Of a stretch of DNA of 64,000 nucleotides, positions 35,883-49,135 are shown in pieces. The DNA lies in assembly GCA_021018995.1 (NCBI GenBank), contig CM037591.1:73559901-73623900 (forward strand), read 5' to 3'. The notes beneath the pieces were generated by a model, which searched no databases, was not told the DNA's origin, and saw only the letters and a list, made by a program, of their open reading frames with translations. Made by a program: the position numbers and the translations under genes. Within the stretch, counting starts at the first letter, position 1; every line of letters begins with the position of its first letter. The DNA is from Chloranthus sessilifolius. Its lineage: Eukaryota > Streptophyta > Magnoliopsida > Chloranthales > Chloranthaceae.

Positions 35883-38850
35883 ATGTCGTGGGTAGTGGAC
35901 CCGGCTTACGCCGATCCTGACTCATCCCCACCACATTCTCCAACCCACTCCCATTCGGGAGAAGTTTTTTCCACCATCCCCCTCACCCAATCATCCTTTA
36001 CCGTTATTGGCTTGTTTGGCACCCCCATCTTCCCCAGTACTACCTCCCAAAACATCCAAAGCTCAACCCCCTATTCCCCATCTTTTGCCCAAACCATGCC
36101 CATGCCAAATCCAATACATTCCCCATCCACTTCCATATAAAACCTAACCCCATTTTCTCCATCCACATCCATGCCCCATTTTTCATCTTCCCCATATAGG
36201 CTCGATCCACCCTCATTCACCTATGTCACCTCCACCCTATCCAATCCCCCCATCTCCCCTGGTCATGCCCATTTTTACCTGGGCCATACCCGATTTTTCC
36301 CAAACACTTATACCTTACCCTTCATCATCCCCATACATACACAATACATCCCCATTTCCCCATGCCCCATCTCATCCACCCCATATCCCACCACCTACCA
36401 TGGTCATGCCCGATCATACCGGGGCCATGCCTAATTTTTCCTTCACATGCCCCCCAGCTACATCTCACCCCCCTTTAAATCCACCATCTACATCCGATCC
36501 TCCTTCCATGGCCATGATGGAGGAGATGTTCCAAGCCTACTCTTTATGGAAAGCTTCCTAAAATACCTCCCCTCATCCACACCCCACACCCATGAACCCA
36601 TCCCATACTCTAGCCAATCTCCATGCCTCTCTCCCCCATGACCCCCATCAACCTCCCATAATTCACACCATCCAAACCCCCATCCCCCATATGCACCAAG
36701 GCCCATTGGCCCAAAACACCCCCATTCATGATCTTTGAGTCCAATGGCCCAACACCCCATCACCCAAACCCAAGGGCCCATGGCCCAAACCCATCAAGGC
36801 CCAATGGACCAGACCCACTAAGGCCCAATGGCCAGACCCACCAAGGGCCTATGGTCAAACCCACAAGGCCCAATGAGCCAAACCCAGCAAGGGCCCACGA
36901 CCCAAACCCACCAATGGCCTATAGCCCAATCCCAAAACCTTGGAACCTCATACCAATACCCTTCACCATTCCTCCAAAATTTCACCCATTCACATCCCTC
37001 ATACCCAGCTCAAACCCATGCCCATTTTAACCATACCCCTACATCTCAAAGTCATCTTCAAACCTTCTCTCATGCCCAATGGCCTTACCAGGCCCCACCC
37101 CACAATCCAACTTCCACTCATCCCATCATCCAACAAACTTTCCCTCATCTCCAATGGGCTCACCCATTCCCCACACATGCCATTCCCATCCAACCCATGC
37201 AACACCAACAAGAGAATCCCGCCCTCATTGCATATTTTGCCGACCAGTAGTATGAAGAGGATGAGATTAGGAACAATGGAGCCTATGGTGAGGCATTAAC
37301 CAGCCTCAACCCTCCTCCTATCATTTCTCACCCCCTAGTAGCACAAAGCGAGATCCAACCAGCTTTCGAGAAAGTGGCCCCTGTATCCAAAGAGTCAGAG
37401 CAGCTGAAAGAACAGTTGGACAAAATACAAAAGCAGTTGATGAAAATGGGTGGTACTGAAATCCATGCCACAGACTTCACAGATTTGTGTTTGTTCACCG
37501 AGGTCCCCTTACCCCCCAAATTTAAAATGCCGGCCTTCGATAAATACAACGGCACTGGCAATCCAATAGCACACCTGAAGTCCTACTGTGGGGACATGTG
37601 CCAATATGGAGGGGATGAAAGACTACTGATAAAAGTCTTTCAAAAGAGTTTGACCGGTCCGGCTTTAAGATGGTTCATATCTTTGGAACCATCTATGATG
37701 AAGACATGGAAGGACATAATGCACCTGTTCCAAGAACAATATGTCTATACTATAGACATTGAACCGCGCAAGTCTGATTTGGCCCGTTTGAAACAGAATC
37801 CCAATGAGACCTTCGATGACTATTTAGGGCGTTGGAGAGCACTGACAACTCAATTCAGAAATTGAATACCGGACAATGAGCAGATAGAGATGATTTCAAA
37901 GAACACTCTGCCAGTGATTTTTGATTTTCTTGTATACTAGCAGCAGTCCAGTTTTGCTGACTTGGTAAAGAACGCCAACCGCTGTGAGGATGCCATCAGA
38001 GAAGGGCGGTTGAACAAGAATGCTTCAGGGGGACCTAGCGGGGTTAGAAGGTTTACCTAACAGAGAAATGATAGAAGAACAGGGGTAGAGGTACAGAATA
38101 TTGCAAACACCTTGCCCAACAATAACAATGTAGCCCCCTTCCAATTTAAAGCAGCACAACCAACTCCCGTAAGGACAGGGACAGTATAGAGAGTCGGGAA
38201 TGGGCAGGGAATGAAAATGACCCCGAAAAGGAGAGCCCGTTATGATCGTGTTTTTATGGCCTTGGGGCAATCTTTAAGTATACTTTTACCTTTATTAATT
38301 GAAAAGGGATTAGTAATTGCGCTCCAACCACGACCTCCTCCCAATCCAATTCCATATAACTTTGACCTGAATACTCATTGTAATTTCCACCAGGGCCTGG
38401 GTCACTCGACTAACCACTGCTTCCTATTGAAACACGTGATCCAAGATTTAATCGATGCTGAGAAGATCATTCCCCCTGCACCCACCCAAGCGAACCAGCA
38501 TGTGAATATTCACCAGGTGCCTTTGCCACCACACCCTATCAGAATAGTAGGTCCGAGACCCACCATAGGGATGGTAGAAGAAATTGAGGAAGAGTATGAA
38601 TTTGACCCCTCTGATTACATTAGCAATAGTGAAAATTTTGTGGTCCTAAGGCAGCGAGACCAAGAAGAAAGAATCATTGGGGTGATTGAGCCCCTTAATC
38701 TGGCAGATTATTTTCCTACCCATACACTAGCAGTTAAATCCCTAGATCTTAGAGCCTATTTCCCATCACCCACCCCCATCAACTATGTACAAATAATGTC
38801 TTACCTACCCTCCCACAGCCATCAGTACATACACTTCAGGTGCCGATAGC
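35883..38850 (+). pseudogene. gag of Ogre/Tat element B
   Basis: The presumed start is an ATG opening MSWVVDPAYADPDSSPP, also present at the matching place in element C. A long Pro/Gln/His-rich N-terminal part follows (about 35,900-37,250), with degenerate octapeptide repeats around QTHQGPM (36,750-36,910). The gag core at 37,374-37,865 has a coiled-coil-like KEQLDKIQKQLMKM, FKMPAFDKYNGTGNPIAHLK, QKSLTGPALRWF and LFQEQYVYTIDIEP. The later part has a CNFHQGLGHSTNHCFLLK zinc-knuckle-like segment (about 38,390-38,440). Gag forms the element's particle. The region is a fossil in several pieces. Confidence 0.82.
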
Positions 38851-39163
38851 CATACCATTCCAGCTCTCAGAATCAACCTATGATTCACATCAGGTCCCGC
38901 TGAGCTATGAGCAAACCCATGCTAACGTCGACAGCAGCAGCAGGGAGGGGGCAGTGGGCTTTGTTACCAGATAAAAAAGAATCTCAAAATAGCCCGAGGC
39001 AACAATAGCAGCAGCTGCAATAGCAACAACAATAACAGCAGCACTAGCACGGCCAGGGGGGAGGAAGGACAGTGTAGTCCACCCGTTTGAGAAAATGAGT
39101 CGGGAGCATATTCTCGAGACTCAATTAAGAAGGATGCCAGCCCATATCACTGTCTGAGATCTT

Positions 39164-39943
39164 TTGATGATGTCCCCACTCCATTTCCAAGCTCTAATGG
39201 GGGCGTTAAAGAAAGCACATGTGTCCCAACAGGTAAGCCTAGACGAGGTCGGGCAAATAATCGGACAGGTGATGGCACCCAAGACCATTTCATTTTCAGA
39301 CACGGATCTACTTGAGGAGGGAAACAATCATGCCAAATCCCTCAATATTACTGTCAAATCTGGGAACATGATAATTCCCTTGGTTCTAATTGATAATGGG
39401 TCAGCCCTGAATGTGTGCCCATTACGAACCGCCACCAAGATTGGCGTAGACCCCTATATGCTAAGGCCGACAAGGACTAGCACTCAGGGATTTGATAATA
39501 CAAGAAGAGAAATAATAGGAGAGGTCGACCTGGAATTAGTAATTGGGCCCATGACCTTCTCTATACCTTTTCAAGTGATGGATATCAAATCTTCTTTTAA
39601 TTTGCTGATAGGACGCCCGTGGTTACATGAGGTTGGGGCGATACCTTCTACCCTCCATCAAAAGCTAAAATTCATATCCGGGCATAAGGTGATCACCATC
39701 ATTGGTGAAGGGTGCGATGAGAAAGACAAGGTTACTGACAACATCGAAAATCCTAAGGTAGTAGATGTGCCACATACTGAGGAAGACACCGACCTCCACA
39801 GTTTTGAGTATGAGGTGTCAGCAGTAGGCCCAAAACCCCCGAGAAATATCATTTCAACAACCAGCGGCAGAATGAAAGCGGTGATAGCCATGGTCCAGAA
39901 ATGGGGCTATCAGAAAGGTAGAGGACTAGGGCCTATATTGTAG
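39164..39943 (+). pseudogene. Protease and G-patch region of element B
   Basis: The segment contains the retropepsin block LVLIDNGSALNVCPL, in the DNGSALN form common in plant Ogre/Tat elements, then SFNLLIGRPWLHEVGAIPST. At about 39,875-39,930 is VIAMVQKWGYQKGRGLG, a G-patch motif, an RNA-binding module also known after the protease in some plant gypsy elements and some retroviruses. It belongs to the same broken polyprotein. Confidence 0.8.
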
Positions 39944-40784
39944 GGCAGAAGAGGGCCAGTCATAGCCAAGGGGCAAAAAGTCCGATTCAGGTTAGGTTAC
40001 AAGCCCATAGGGAAAGAGGTCCGAGAGGCCAAAGAGAAAGCCAGGGTCGTTGCAGCTGCAAGAGCTCGAGGAATCAACATAGAAGAGAAACCTCGCCCTA
40101 TGTCGCACATCAGGGAATCCTTTGTCAGCACTGGGGTCGTAAGGATCAATCGAAATGGGGTAACCCATTTGACCCCACACAAACCCATAGCCCCTGTCCA
40201 TCCCACCAATCTCCACATTACTCTTCCTAGCTTGGAGATAGATTTGGCCGCATTGTCCCTTTTCGAAGAACAACGACCAATACCTGAATAAATTCTCCCT
40301 ATGGTAAATCACTATAAAATGGTATTGACATTTGAGGACATCATCTCAGACGAAATGGGGATCAATATGGTGGAGGCTGGCTCCAAAAAGTCACATCAGT
40401 CAGCACCCTTCATCCAAAAAGGTAAAGGGGCAGCAAGTCAGGTATGCAATTGGGCATCTTTGCCCCAAACTTTGGAAGCAGGGAGTGGCCTACAATTTGG
40501 CACCTGTTTCCAAAAAAAAAAACACCTATAAAAAGTGAGCCCCTTGGCAGGCAATACCTTATATATAGCAACCCACTTTGGCAAGGGACCGTCTCTGATG
40601 AAAACAAAAATCTCAAAAATATTGAAACGATACAAAATCCTAAAACAATTGAAAAATACAAAACTCAAAAATATTATCTTTTAAGATTCCAGATAAAATC
40701 CCACGAAAAGATGCCTTAATCGAAATACCCGTTCCACGTAAAATTGACTCCTTTCCTGTAGAAATACAAGAAGAGGTAGGAGTT

Positions 40785-42260
40785 GTGAGTCTGGATGAGA
40801 ATAGTCCTTTGGAGGAGCTCCCCAATGAGCTCCTTGACTGGTTTGTCAAATTTGAGCATGGCCCTACCCCCATTGTCGAAGAGACCGAAGACATCAATTT
40901 AGGGATTGAGGAGATTCCCCGAGTTACCAAGATCGGAACGTCGCTGTCTCCCGAAGAAAGAAAAAGCATGATCGATTTCCTTCGGTCATACCAAGACACT
41001 TTTGCCTGATCATACGAGGATATGCCTGGTCTGGACACCAATTTGGTCGAGCATGAGTTACCTCTTTACCCTGATATAAAGCCGGTTAAACAGAAGCTGA
41101 GAGGTCTCTGACCTGAGTGGATACTGAAAGTCAAGGATGACGTCATCAAGCAGTATGATGCAGGGTTTCTCATGGTATCCAAATACCCACAGTGGCTAGC
41201 CAATATTATGCCTGTGTCGAAGAAGGACGGAAAGGTCCGCATGTGTATCGATTTTTGAAATTTGAACAAGGCAAGCGCGAAGGATGATTTCCCATTGCGA
41301 CACATCGACATCTTGGTCAATAACACTGCTAAGCATGGGATGCTTTTATTTATGGAAGGATTCTCAGGATACAACCAGATAAAGATGGCAGAGGCCGATC
41401 AGGAGAAGACTGCATTCATTACTCCTTGGGGAACCTTTTACTACCGAGTCATGCCATTTGGATTGAAAAATGCCAGCGTAACATACCAAAGAGCTATGAC
41501 TGCACTGTTTAACAACATGATGCACTGAGAAATTGAAGTACATGTCGATGATATGATAGCCAAGTCACCGGAGGAAAGCGAGCACTTGGTAAACCTTCAA
41601 AAGCTGTTTGAGAGGCTGAGAAAGTACAGGTTACGTCTAAATCCACAGAAGTGTGCTTTTGGTGCTATGTCTAGAAAATTGTTAGGATTCATCATCAGCA
41701 GGAGAGGGATCGAGGTCGACCCAGTCAAAGTCAAAGCTATCACAAAAATGCCACCACTGTTTATTGAGAAAGAAGTTAGAGGGTTCTTGGGAAGAATATA
41801 ATATATCAGTCGGTTTATTGCGCAACTAACTCCAATCTGCACGCCGATCTTCAAGCTACTAAGTAAGAACTCACCCGTGGAATGGAACGATGAATGTCAG
41901 GTAGCATTCAATGAAATCAAAAGCTACCTCCTCAATCCACCTCTTTTGGTACCACCCGAGCCAGGGAGACCACTCTTAATGTACCTCTCCACGACGAAAG
42001 TTTTGATGGGATGTGTCTTAGGTCAGCATGACGAGAGCAGGAAGAAGAGAACAGTCCATTTCCTATCTAAGCAATAAGTTTACTGATTATGAAATACACT
42101 ATTCTCATCTGGAGAAAGCATGCCTGGCTCTTGTATGGGCTACTCAGAGACTCCGCCATTACTTGCTATCCCAAGCCGTTCTACTTTTGGCTCGAATGGA
42201 CCTATTAAAATACCTATTCGAGAAGCCAGCCCTCACTGGACGAACTGCATGATGATAGCT
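40785..42260 (+). pseudogene. Reverse transcriptase and first RNase H region of element B
   Basis: Blocks in order are the pre-RT segment (YEDMPGLD), WLANIMPVSKKDGKVRMCID, DDFPLRHIDILVNN, FSGYNQIKMAEADQEKTAFI, MPFGLKNASVTYQRAM, VHVDDMIAKS (the catalytic region), KLLGFIISRRGIEVDPVKVK, then the connection and RNase H (LEKACLALVWATQRLRHYL). This is standard Ty3/gypsy RT. It is a fossil with several breaks. Confidence 0.88.
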
Positions 42261-42261
42261 T

Positions 42262-42860
42262 TTGTTATCCAAATTTGACATCACGTATGTCACTCAGAAG
42301 TCAATCAAGGGGCAGGAACTCACCGATCATCTTGCCGACAATCCTTTGCTAGATTATGAGCCTTTGAGAACTGAATTCCCTGATGAGGACATCCTTTTTA
42401 TGATAGAAGACGATACAAAAGAAGCAGAAGATTCTTGGGTAATGCACTTTGATGGGGCAGCTAATGCAGAAGGTCAAGGAGTTGGCGCCATTCTGATTTT
42501 GCTGAAAGGATCCCACGTACCCGTCTCTCAAGCTCAACTTCTCTTGCACTAAAAACATGGCTGAATATGAAGCTTGTGCCTCTGGTCTGCAGACGGCTCT
42601 CGATCTGAATATAACTCACCTTCGAGTGTTTGGTGATTCATAGTTAATCATATGCCAGACGAATGGTGACTAGAAGATGAAAGAGGAGAAACTAATCCCC
42701 TATCATGAACACCTCGAGGATCTGATAGCTTGCTTCCAAGAAGTGACATTCTTATATGTCCCCAGGATAAGGAATCGCTTTGCCGATGCACTAGCGACTT
42801 TGGCGTCAATGATAGAAATCCTGTATGGTACTGAAATGAAGTCGATCATGATCGAGTAAA
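42262..42860 (+). pseudogene. Second (archaeal-type) RNase H of element B
   Basis: FDITYVTQKSIKGQELTDHL forms the junction, followed by WVMHFDGAANAEGQGVGAIL and, near 42,780, RNRFADALATLAS. The second RNase H between the usual RNase H and integrase is a known hallmark of the Tat/Ogre lineage, which supports the family call. Confidence 0.8.
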
Positions 42861-43050
42861 GGAATCAGCTAGCCTTCTGCCTCCAGATTGAGGAACCTAC
42901 CAAGCCCGATGATGAGCCACCTTGGTTCTCAGATATCAAAAATTTTCTCAAGACACTACCTTCCCTGAGGGTACATCCAAGGCATATCGACGAACCATTC
43001 AACGTTTAGCAACAAGCTACGTCGTTTGAGGGGAATGCCTTTACAAGCGA

Positions 43051-46000
43051 TTGTACAATAACACCTTACTCTGGTGCCTTACAGAAAGTGAAGTGATCAA
43101 TATCATGAAGATCCACGAGGGAGTATGCGGAGCCCATGTAAGCGGTCACATGCTTGCTAAGAAAATTCTGTGGCAGGAATACTTTTGGACCACTATGGAA
43201 TCAAATTGTTGTAAACATGTTCAGAATTACTACAAGTGTCAGGAACACTCTAGTCTGATACACGCTCCTGCCATTGATCTTCATTGCATGACCACTCCTT
43301 GGCCATTTGCTACCTAGGGACTTGACGTCGTCGGAATGATTAATCCAAAAGCATCAAATGGACATCGGTTCATCCTCATCACCATTGAATACTTCACCAA
43401 ATGGGTAGAAGTGGCATTATATGCCAACATCACGGCCAGTCACGTCGAGAAGTTCCTCAAGAGTAATATTGTGTGCCGATTTGGAGTACCCAAAGATATC
43501 ATCATAGGCAATGGCACCAATTTTGTGAATAAGTGCATTCGAGCCTTCTGCGAGCAATACAAAATCAAGCACCATCGCTCGTCACCTTATCGACTTCAAA
43601 CTAATGGAGCTGTGAAAGCTATGAATAAGACGGTCATTCGCATCCTAGAGAAAATGGTCGTCACCGAGATTGGAGCGAAATACTACCGTTTGCTTTGTGG
43701 GCCTACAGAACATAGATCCGTACCGCTATAGGGGCAACACCATTCTCCCTTGTGTATGGAACCGAGGCCGTCCTACCTTTTGAGGTTGAAGTACCCTCAC
43801 TCAAAATTCTCATGGAATCAGGCTTACCCGAATGTTAAGTGGTGAAAAGTGCCACTTTTCACCCTTTAACTTGACCATTGACAGACCTGTGAGCACACTA
43901 ATAAGCCTCTATTGAGTGCCTTTTGTAGATAGCAGTGAAAGCTGGTAATAATGCAGAAAACCACTTAAGAATGCCCACAAAGAAGCCATCTCTCAGCACT
44001 ATGTAGACCCAGTAACAGCACACCAGAGGGCAGCACATCACTGAGCCCTTGGAATGCGTGGCTACAGCAGAACAAAGGAAAGGAAGTGAAGACAGGTCTT
44101 TAAATAACCTATCGAAAGGGCATCTGGAAGACTTTGATAGGAGCTGAAGGATAAAAGAGAAGAATTCGTGTAGTTGGAGAAGGACTCGATAGGATCTGAA
44201 GGCAGAAAGAGAAAGACATGTGCTGAAGTGAGGGATTCGATAGGATCCCTGAACCTATCGAGCATATGAATGAAAGAGAAAGCCCATCCTATTGAAAACC
44301 TGCCTGAAGAGTCAAAGGAACCTATCGAATGGTTTCTTCAACCTATCGAGATGAGAATGCTGAAACATAACCTATCGAAGGGTGATTGAGCCTTTCGATA
44401 AGATTGAAAGCAAACCTATCGAAATGGCAGAATGAAGAGTAGAACCTGCCAAAATGGTTTTTCAAACCTATTGAACTACTCAGCTAACCTATCAAATACT
44501 TCAGATAATTAGCTGAGGACCCTGAAGCTTCAAAGAGAAAACTCATCCTATCGGTACCTATCGAAGAGACCAGGGAACCTATCGAAAGGGACTACAAGCT
44601 TACTTTTAACCTGTCGGAAGCTTCTCCAACTTGTCAAAATCATGTGCTGAACTTCTCAGAAACTATGCTATGCACACACTGAGACTTGGTAACTTGTTGC
44701 ACGCAAACTGAGGCACTTTGGTGATCGGCCTGAGGTTCTAGAAGATGCCCTAGAAAGCCCTAACCGACCCACGCGCTTCAATAGAACTCTAACAAACTCT
44801 GACGACCTTCTACAAGGAATTTTTGGTGGGAAAAACAGAGGAGAAAGCTACATATAGAGATCCCCAATTGCCATTGTGGGGGGATCAAGATTTGAGCAAA
44901 ATTTTTGGAGATTAGCGCCTCAGAGCAATTCCATTTCCCTCCTTTAGCCCAACCATGGTTGGCTAAACCCCTTGGAGTAGCGAGGAGCGAAGTTAGATCT
45001 GTAATTGGGTGAGGTTAAGAGTGCTATTGCAGATTCCTAGCTGCACAGGCTACAGATTTGAGAGTATTTCCATTGTAAAGTGACCTTGTTTGCAATGATA
45101 ATGCTATTTTTAATGCTTTAATTAGATTTAAACTTCCTTTGGTTCTATTTGGTGATCGATCGAATTTGTGTAAAGGAGTTGTAGATCAGCTCACCCACTT
45201 AACTGGTAGACCTCTTGGATACCATCTGATCTCCCTGTATCTAATGCTCCTGTGATTCCTTGAGTCTGTGACCTGAGAATTGCAGCATCTGTAGTGGTTT
45301 TAATTGTTCTAATTGAGGCTCTGGCTTTATACGAGATCTCTAGGATGGTTTGTGACCATTAAAGTGGACAGATCATAACCTTAAGGTAAATCTAAGCTCA
45401 GGCCTCAATCGGATTCATCTGCTGCAATCCATATATTTGATAAAGTCTATAGGATGGTCTGTGACCATTAAAGTGGATAGATCATGGCCTTAAGACTAGG
45501 TGGATCCTGTGATTTGGAGTGGAATTTATACCCTGCAGCTGTGCTTATAGCCAGCGAGGGAATTGTGTTCTCTGAACCTCTGTAGCATGATTAATTGAAT
45601 CTGATGTTAGTGAAAACCAACCTCCAAGTTACTCTTCTCCATTTTCTGCATTTTTACTCTCGTCCCCTGCAAGATCTAAGCTCCTAAACTCGATCCAAGA
45701 TAGCTTATGGTTAAATTGTAGCTTAGTTTAAGTGACAACCCATTAGAAACCTCTCCCCTATCTTTTAACTAAATTAGTAATAGCTAGGGTGCCAGATCTG
45801 ACACAGATCCGAAGATTTTTCATATTTCTAAACAGCCTCTCTGTGGACATTCCCTTACTCACCATTCTTTTAAAGCTTGCTACAATCGGTCCTGAATACT
45901 TGCAGGTCTGTATGATTGTGTCTGCCTAGTTTTATTGTTAATTTTAGACCCTCATTTGAGGGAAGGCAAACACAACCAACATCGAAGCAGAGAGAGAGAG

Positions 46001-46320
46001 ATCCCGCTTCGAACAATTGAACTTATTGGATGAGAAGAGACTCCTAGCCTTATGTCACACTTAAGTTTACCAGGGGCGAATCGCACGTGCTTACAATAAA
46101 TGTGTCCGCGGCTGAGATCTAAAGGTAGGAGATACTGTACTGAAGAAGATCTTCCCATCCCTCCACACTGATTCGAGAGGAAAGTTCAAGCCAAACTGGG
46201 AAGGACCTTATGTCATCCGAGAAGTGCTACCGGGATACGCCTCGCCACCATGGATGGAGATCATCTTCCTGAGCCCATCAATGTTGGATATGTCCGACGG
46301 TTCTAGTCTTAGTCTATCAT
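43051..46320 (+). pseudogene. Integrase of element B, split by a solo LTR
   Basis: The zinc-binding segment (IHEGVCGAHVSGHMLAKKIL) is followed by the core with VVGMINPKASNGHRFILITI, YFTKWVEVALYANITA, FGVPKDIIIGNGTNF and HHRSSPYRLQTNGAV. The C-terminal part resumes after the insertion, at 45,982, with FEQLN-type and NWEGPYVIRE segments (to about 46,250). The interruption at 43,833-45,981 is a solo LTR with its own target duplication. It is a fossil. Confidence 0.85.
43833..45981 (+). repeat. Solo LTR (2.15 kb, probably Copia-type) inserted in element B
   Basis: The ends are TGTTAAGTGG and CAACCAACA, an inverted TGTT/AACA pair, flanked by CCGAA (43,828-43,832) and TCGAA (45,982-45,986), a 5-bp duplication with one change. 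The host sequence is integrase on both sides. Inside are about 20 copies of CCTATCGA-type words, many followed by AAGG (44,100-44,640), a TATA-like ACATATAGAGATCC near 44,850, and two similar 'CTAGGATGGTTTGTGACCAT' blocks (45,340 and 45,440). There is no internal coding. The superfamily call is a guess from LTR length and style. Confidence 0.65.
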
Positions 46321-49135
46321 GACAAGGTGAGTATTGGTGAAACGGATACGTGACTGCTTAAGAACCACCTAAAAGAGGCCATCATTCTAAACACTATAGC
46401 CAGAAAGCATCCCTAAAAATGATGATATCCCTTCCTACCCCATTTGAGCTTAGGCCTTTCTTTCAAAAAAAAAACTCCCCAAAAAAAAATGTGTGTACAT
46501 ATACAAAAACGAGGAAGTAAAGTTACCATCAAAATCTAAAAAATCAGAAAAGCAAAACCTTAAAAAGAGATTGCCTAAAATGGAGCAAAAAGAAAAAAAA
46601 AATGTAGAAGAATCACTGGGCATGCATAGTAAAACCCCCAAGGAAGAAAGTATGTTGAGAAAATTGAGCCATATCAAGGAAACCCTTTTAGCCCAGCATA
46701 CCTTAAAATCCTAACCTAACCCATGGCTAAGCTACACCCTGAAGAAAGCCCTATTTTAGGTTCACAAGTAGTCATAATATTTGTTAAGTCAACACAGGCC
46801 GAGTTGTTAGACGACACCAGAACCCTGTCCAGCCGTCTATGATGGAATCAACGTCTATGTCGTGGCTGTTGAAAAAATAAGGATGAAAGAAATAAAAAGA
46901 ATAAATAAAATAAAAATAAATAAATAAATAAAATAAAAATACAAGCTCAAAGCAAGATGGACATGGTGAAAACCTGAAAGGACATTACGGGTCAAAACAA
47001 CGAGCTTGTGCGGACCAGGTGAAAACCCGAAAGGGCGCTTGGGGTAAGAGAGCTAAACCCATGGGCGTGGTGAAAACCCGAAAGAGCGCCACGGGTAAAA
47101 AAAGGAGATAAATAAAAATAGAAAAGAAAAGAAAAAAAATTAAAAAAGAAAGGTTTGGACTGATTGAGAAGATTAATGTTTGAGGAACCCTGTTGTTACT
47201 CTTCCTGTACCCTCTTGTCCGACTGGGCCGCTCATGCTAGTTCGAATTGGGTCCCGACCAGAATTGTCTTTGTGAAACCACACTGTCAAACGTATGACTC
47301 GGGGCAAGGAGAAAGGTTTGACTCAATCCAAAGGGATCAACGTTTTGGCCTTGGCAAAATTTGAAAACTCACTCAGTTCCGACTGCATGAAAGAGTTTGA
47401 CTATATTCAAAATGGGACCCGTTACTCCGTCTAACTGTCAAGGCATAAAAAAAAAAAAAAAAAAGAGAGCCAAAAACAAAAAATCAAGAAGAATCCAAAT
47501 ACGAAAAAATATGCATATATTTCTACTCATATTTCTAACATCATATTTCAATCTAAAAAATGAGGAAAAATAACAGAAAATCTCCAAAAATAAAAATCTA
47601 AAAAAATATCTTGAAAATGAAAAAATGTAGGTAGAAATCTACTTTTCCTTCTATTGTTTAGGATGTATTTTCTTTATATGTATAAACAAAAAAGGGATTG
47701 ACCTTTTCTCGAGAATATGCAGGAACATCACACGGTCCAAAGCCTCGAAGCGGGCAACTTCTCAGCGATGGACAAATTAGATAAAGCATCTCACCACTAA
47801 CATCAGGTCTATTAAAAAAAAAAGAGAGAAAATCATTTTGAAAAAGAAAGAATAAATCAGCACATACGTGTTACGATAAAATATCGATATTTTATCAGCA
47901 ACACCACTGTGCTATAGTAATGTCCAAAGTCTAAGGCACGCCTTGGATTCTGGATCCTACTTCAAGGAAGGAGCAACGGTGTCAGTCCCAGTCAAACAGT
48001 TAATGTTTCGATCGAGTCGACTCCACTGCTAAATCTTTCCGATGAGCGCTCTGTTTCGGATTCATGTGAACTCTAGTGTCTTTAGCTTCAGATTCATTGG
48101 AAAAGGTCAATCGTTGGTAGAGACCAACTTGTTGAGAATGAGATCACGTACCAGTCAGACTATGTGCAACCATGTATCCGGAAGGATTCATTTCCCCTTT
48201 ATTTTCTGTAGGCTTGAAACCTGAATTGGCAGCGGTATCCCTGTAAAGTGCATGCCATGCATCTAGGTATCCGTATGATGGTCGTTTGTTCCCGTAAATT
48301 ATACTCGGGTAGTTCCGGGTCGGGGCTTCCATCGCCTTTGTCACTGCTTATTGCCCTTGATGGGTGCATGATTACGCATAGTTGACTGAGGCTCATGATC
48401 ATTATTGGCAGAGACCAAGATTGGATGCCCCTTTAGGAGGATACCCAATATTTGGCTAAACTAAATCAAGGAGTTGAAGCTGGATGCTTTAGGTCATGTC
48501 GATCCGAGGCACATCTTTGAAAATTGCACATCCTTCCAAAAAGCGTTGTGACATCTATTCACTTTGCTCGAGCAGTCATGCTAAATAAACTTTGGGATCG
48601 ATGGGTTCACCCAAAGGCCTCGAACCCTGCTTTCAGGAGGGGCACCCACGAATAGTCAGATGGGGCAGTCAAATGCCTCGTAGGATTAGATGCAAACTGT
48701 GGAGCCTTGTATTTTTTTTTCTTCGCGCCTATCTTTGAATGTGGGTCGATCACCCCCTTACTTATGAAGCTGTTGCATTCAGAATGAATCTTAAACATCA
48801 AATACCTTTAAATTGTCTCGAGAAGCAGACTTTTTTCCCGACTAACAGGCTTTCACAACTCCAGAAGCGAACGTTTTTCCTAGCTATTAGGCTTTTGCAA
48901 CTCATTCCACGTCGATTATGCCCAGTAATGTCGCTAAGCGCTTAAGGACCGATTACCTTGAGAGACGGACGTCTTTCCTGACATACAGGGCTTTCGTTTT
49001 CTCACCATGTTAGTCACCTGATGTTTGAAGTTCATTCTGAATGTAGCAGACCCGTCAATAATGCCTTGGGCCTCTTCAGATGTCCCTTTTCTTTGGCATT
49101 TGATCGTTAGTGATCGGATAGCAAAGAGGGGAATC
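46321..49135 (+). other. 3' non-coding region of element B
   Basis: No gene is seen. At about 46,963-47,098 three degenerate units of GGTGAAAACCCGAAAGGGCGC occur roughly every 50 bases, a type seen in the 3' region of Ogre/Tat elements. A-rich tracts lie near 46,880-46,940 and 47,445. The region ends with the purine tract CAAAGAGGGGA (49,122-49,132) just before the LTR. Confidence 0.7.

Noticed and set aside
36488-37211. Gly/Trp-rich minus-strand open frames opposite the gag proline-rich region (also 56,784-57,194)
   Set aside because: They are shadows of the Pro/Gln/His-rich sense repeats; CCC-rich codons give Gly-rich antisense frames.
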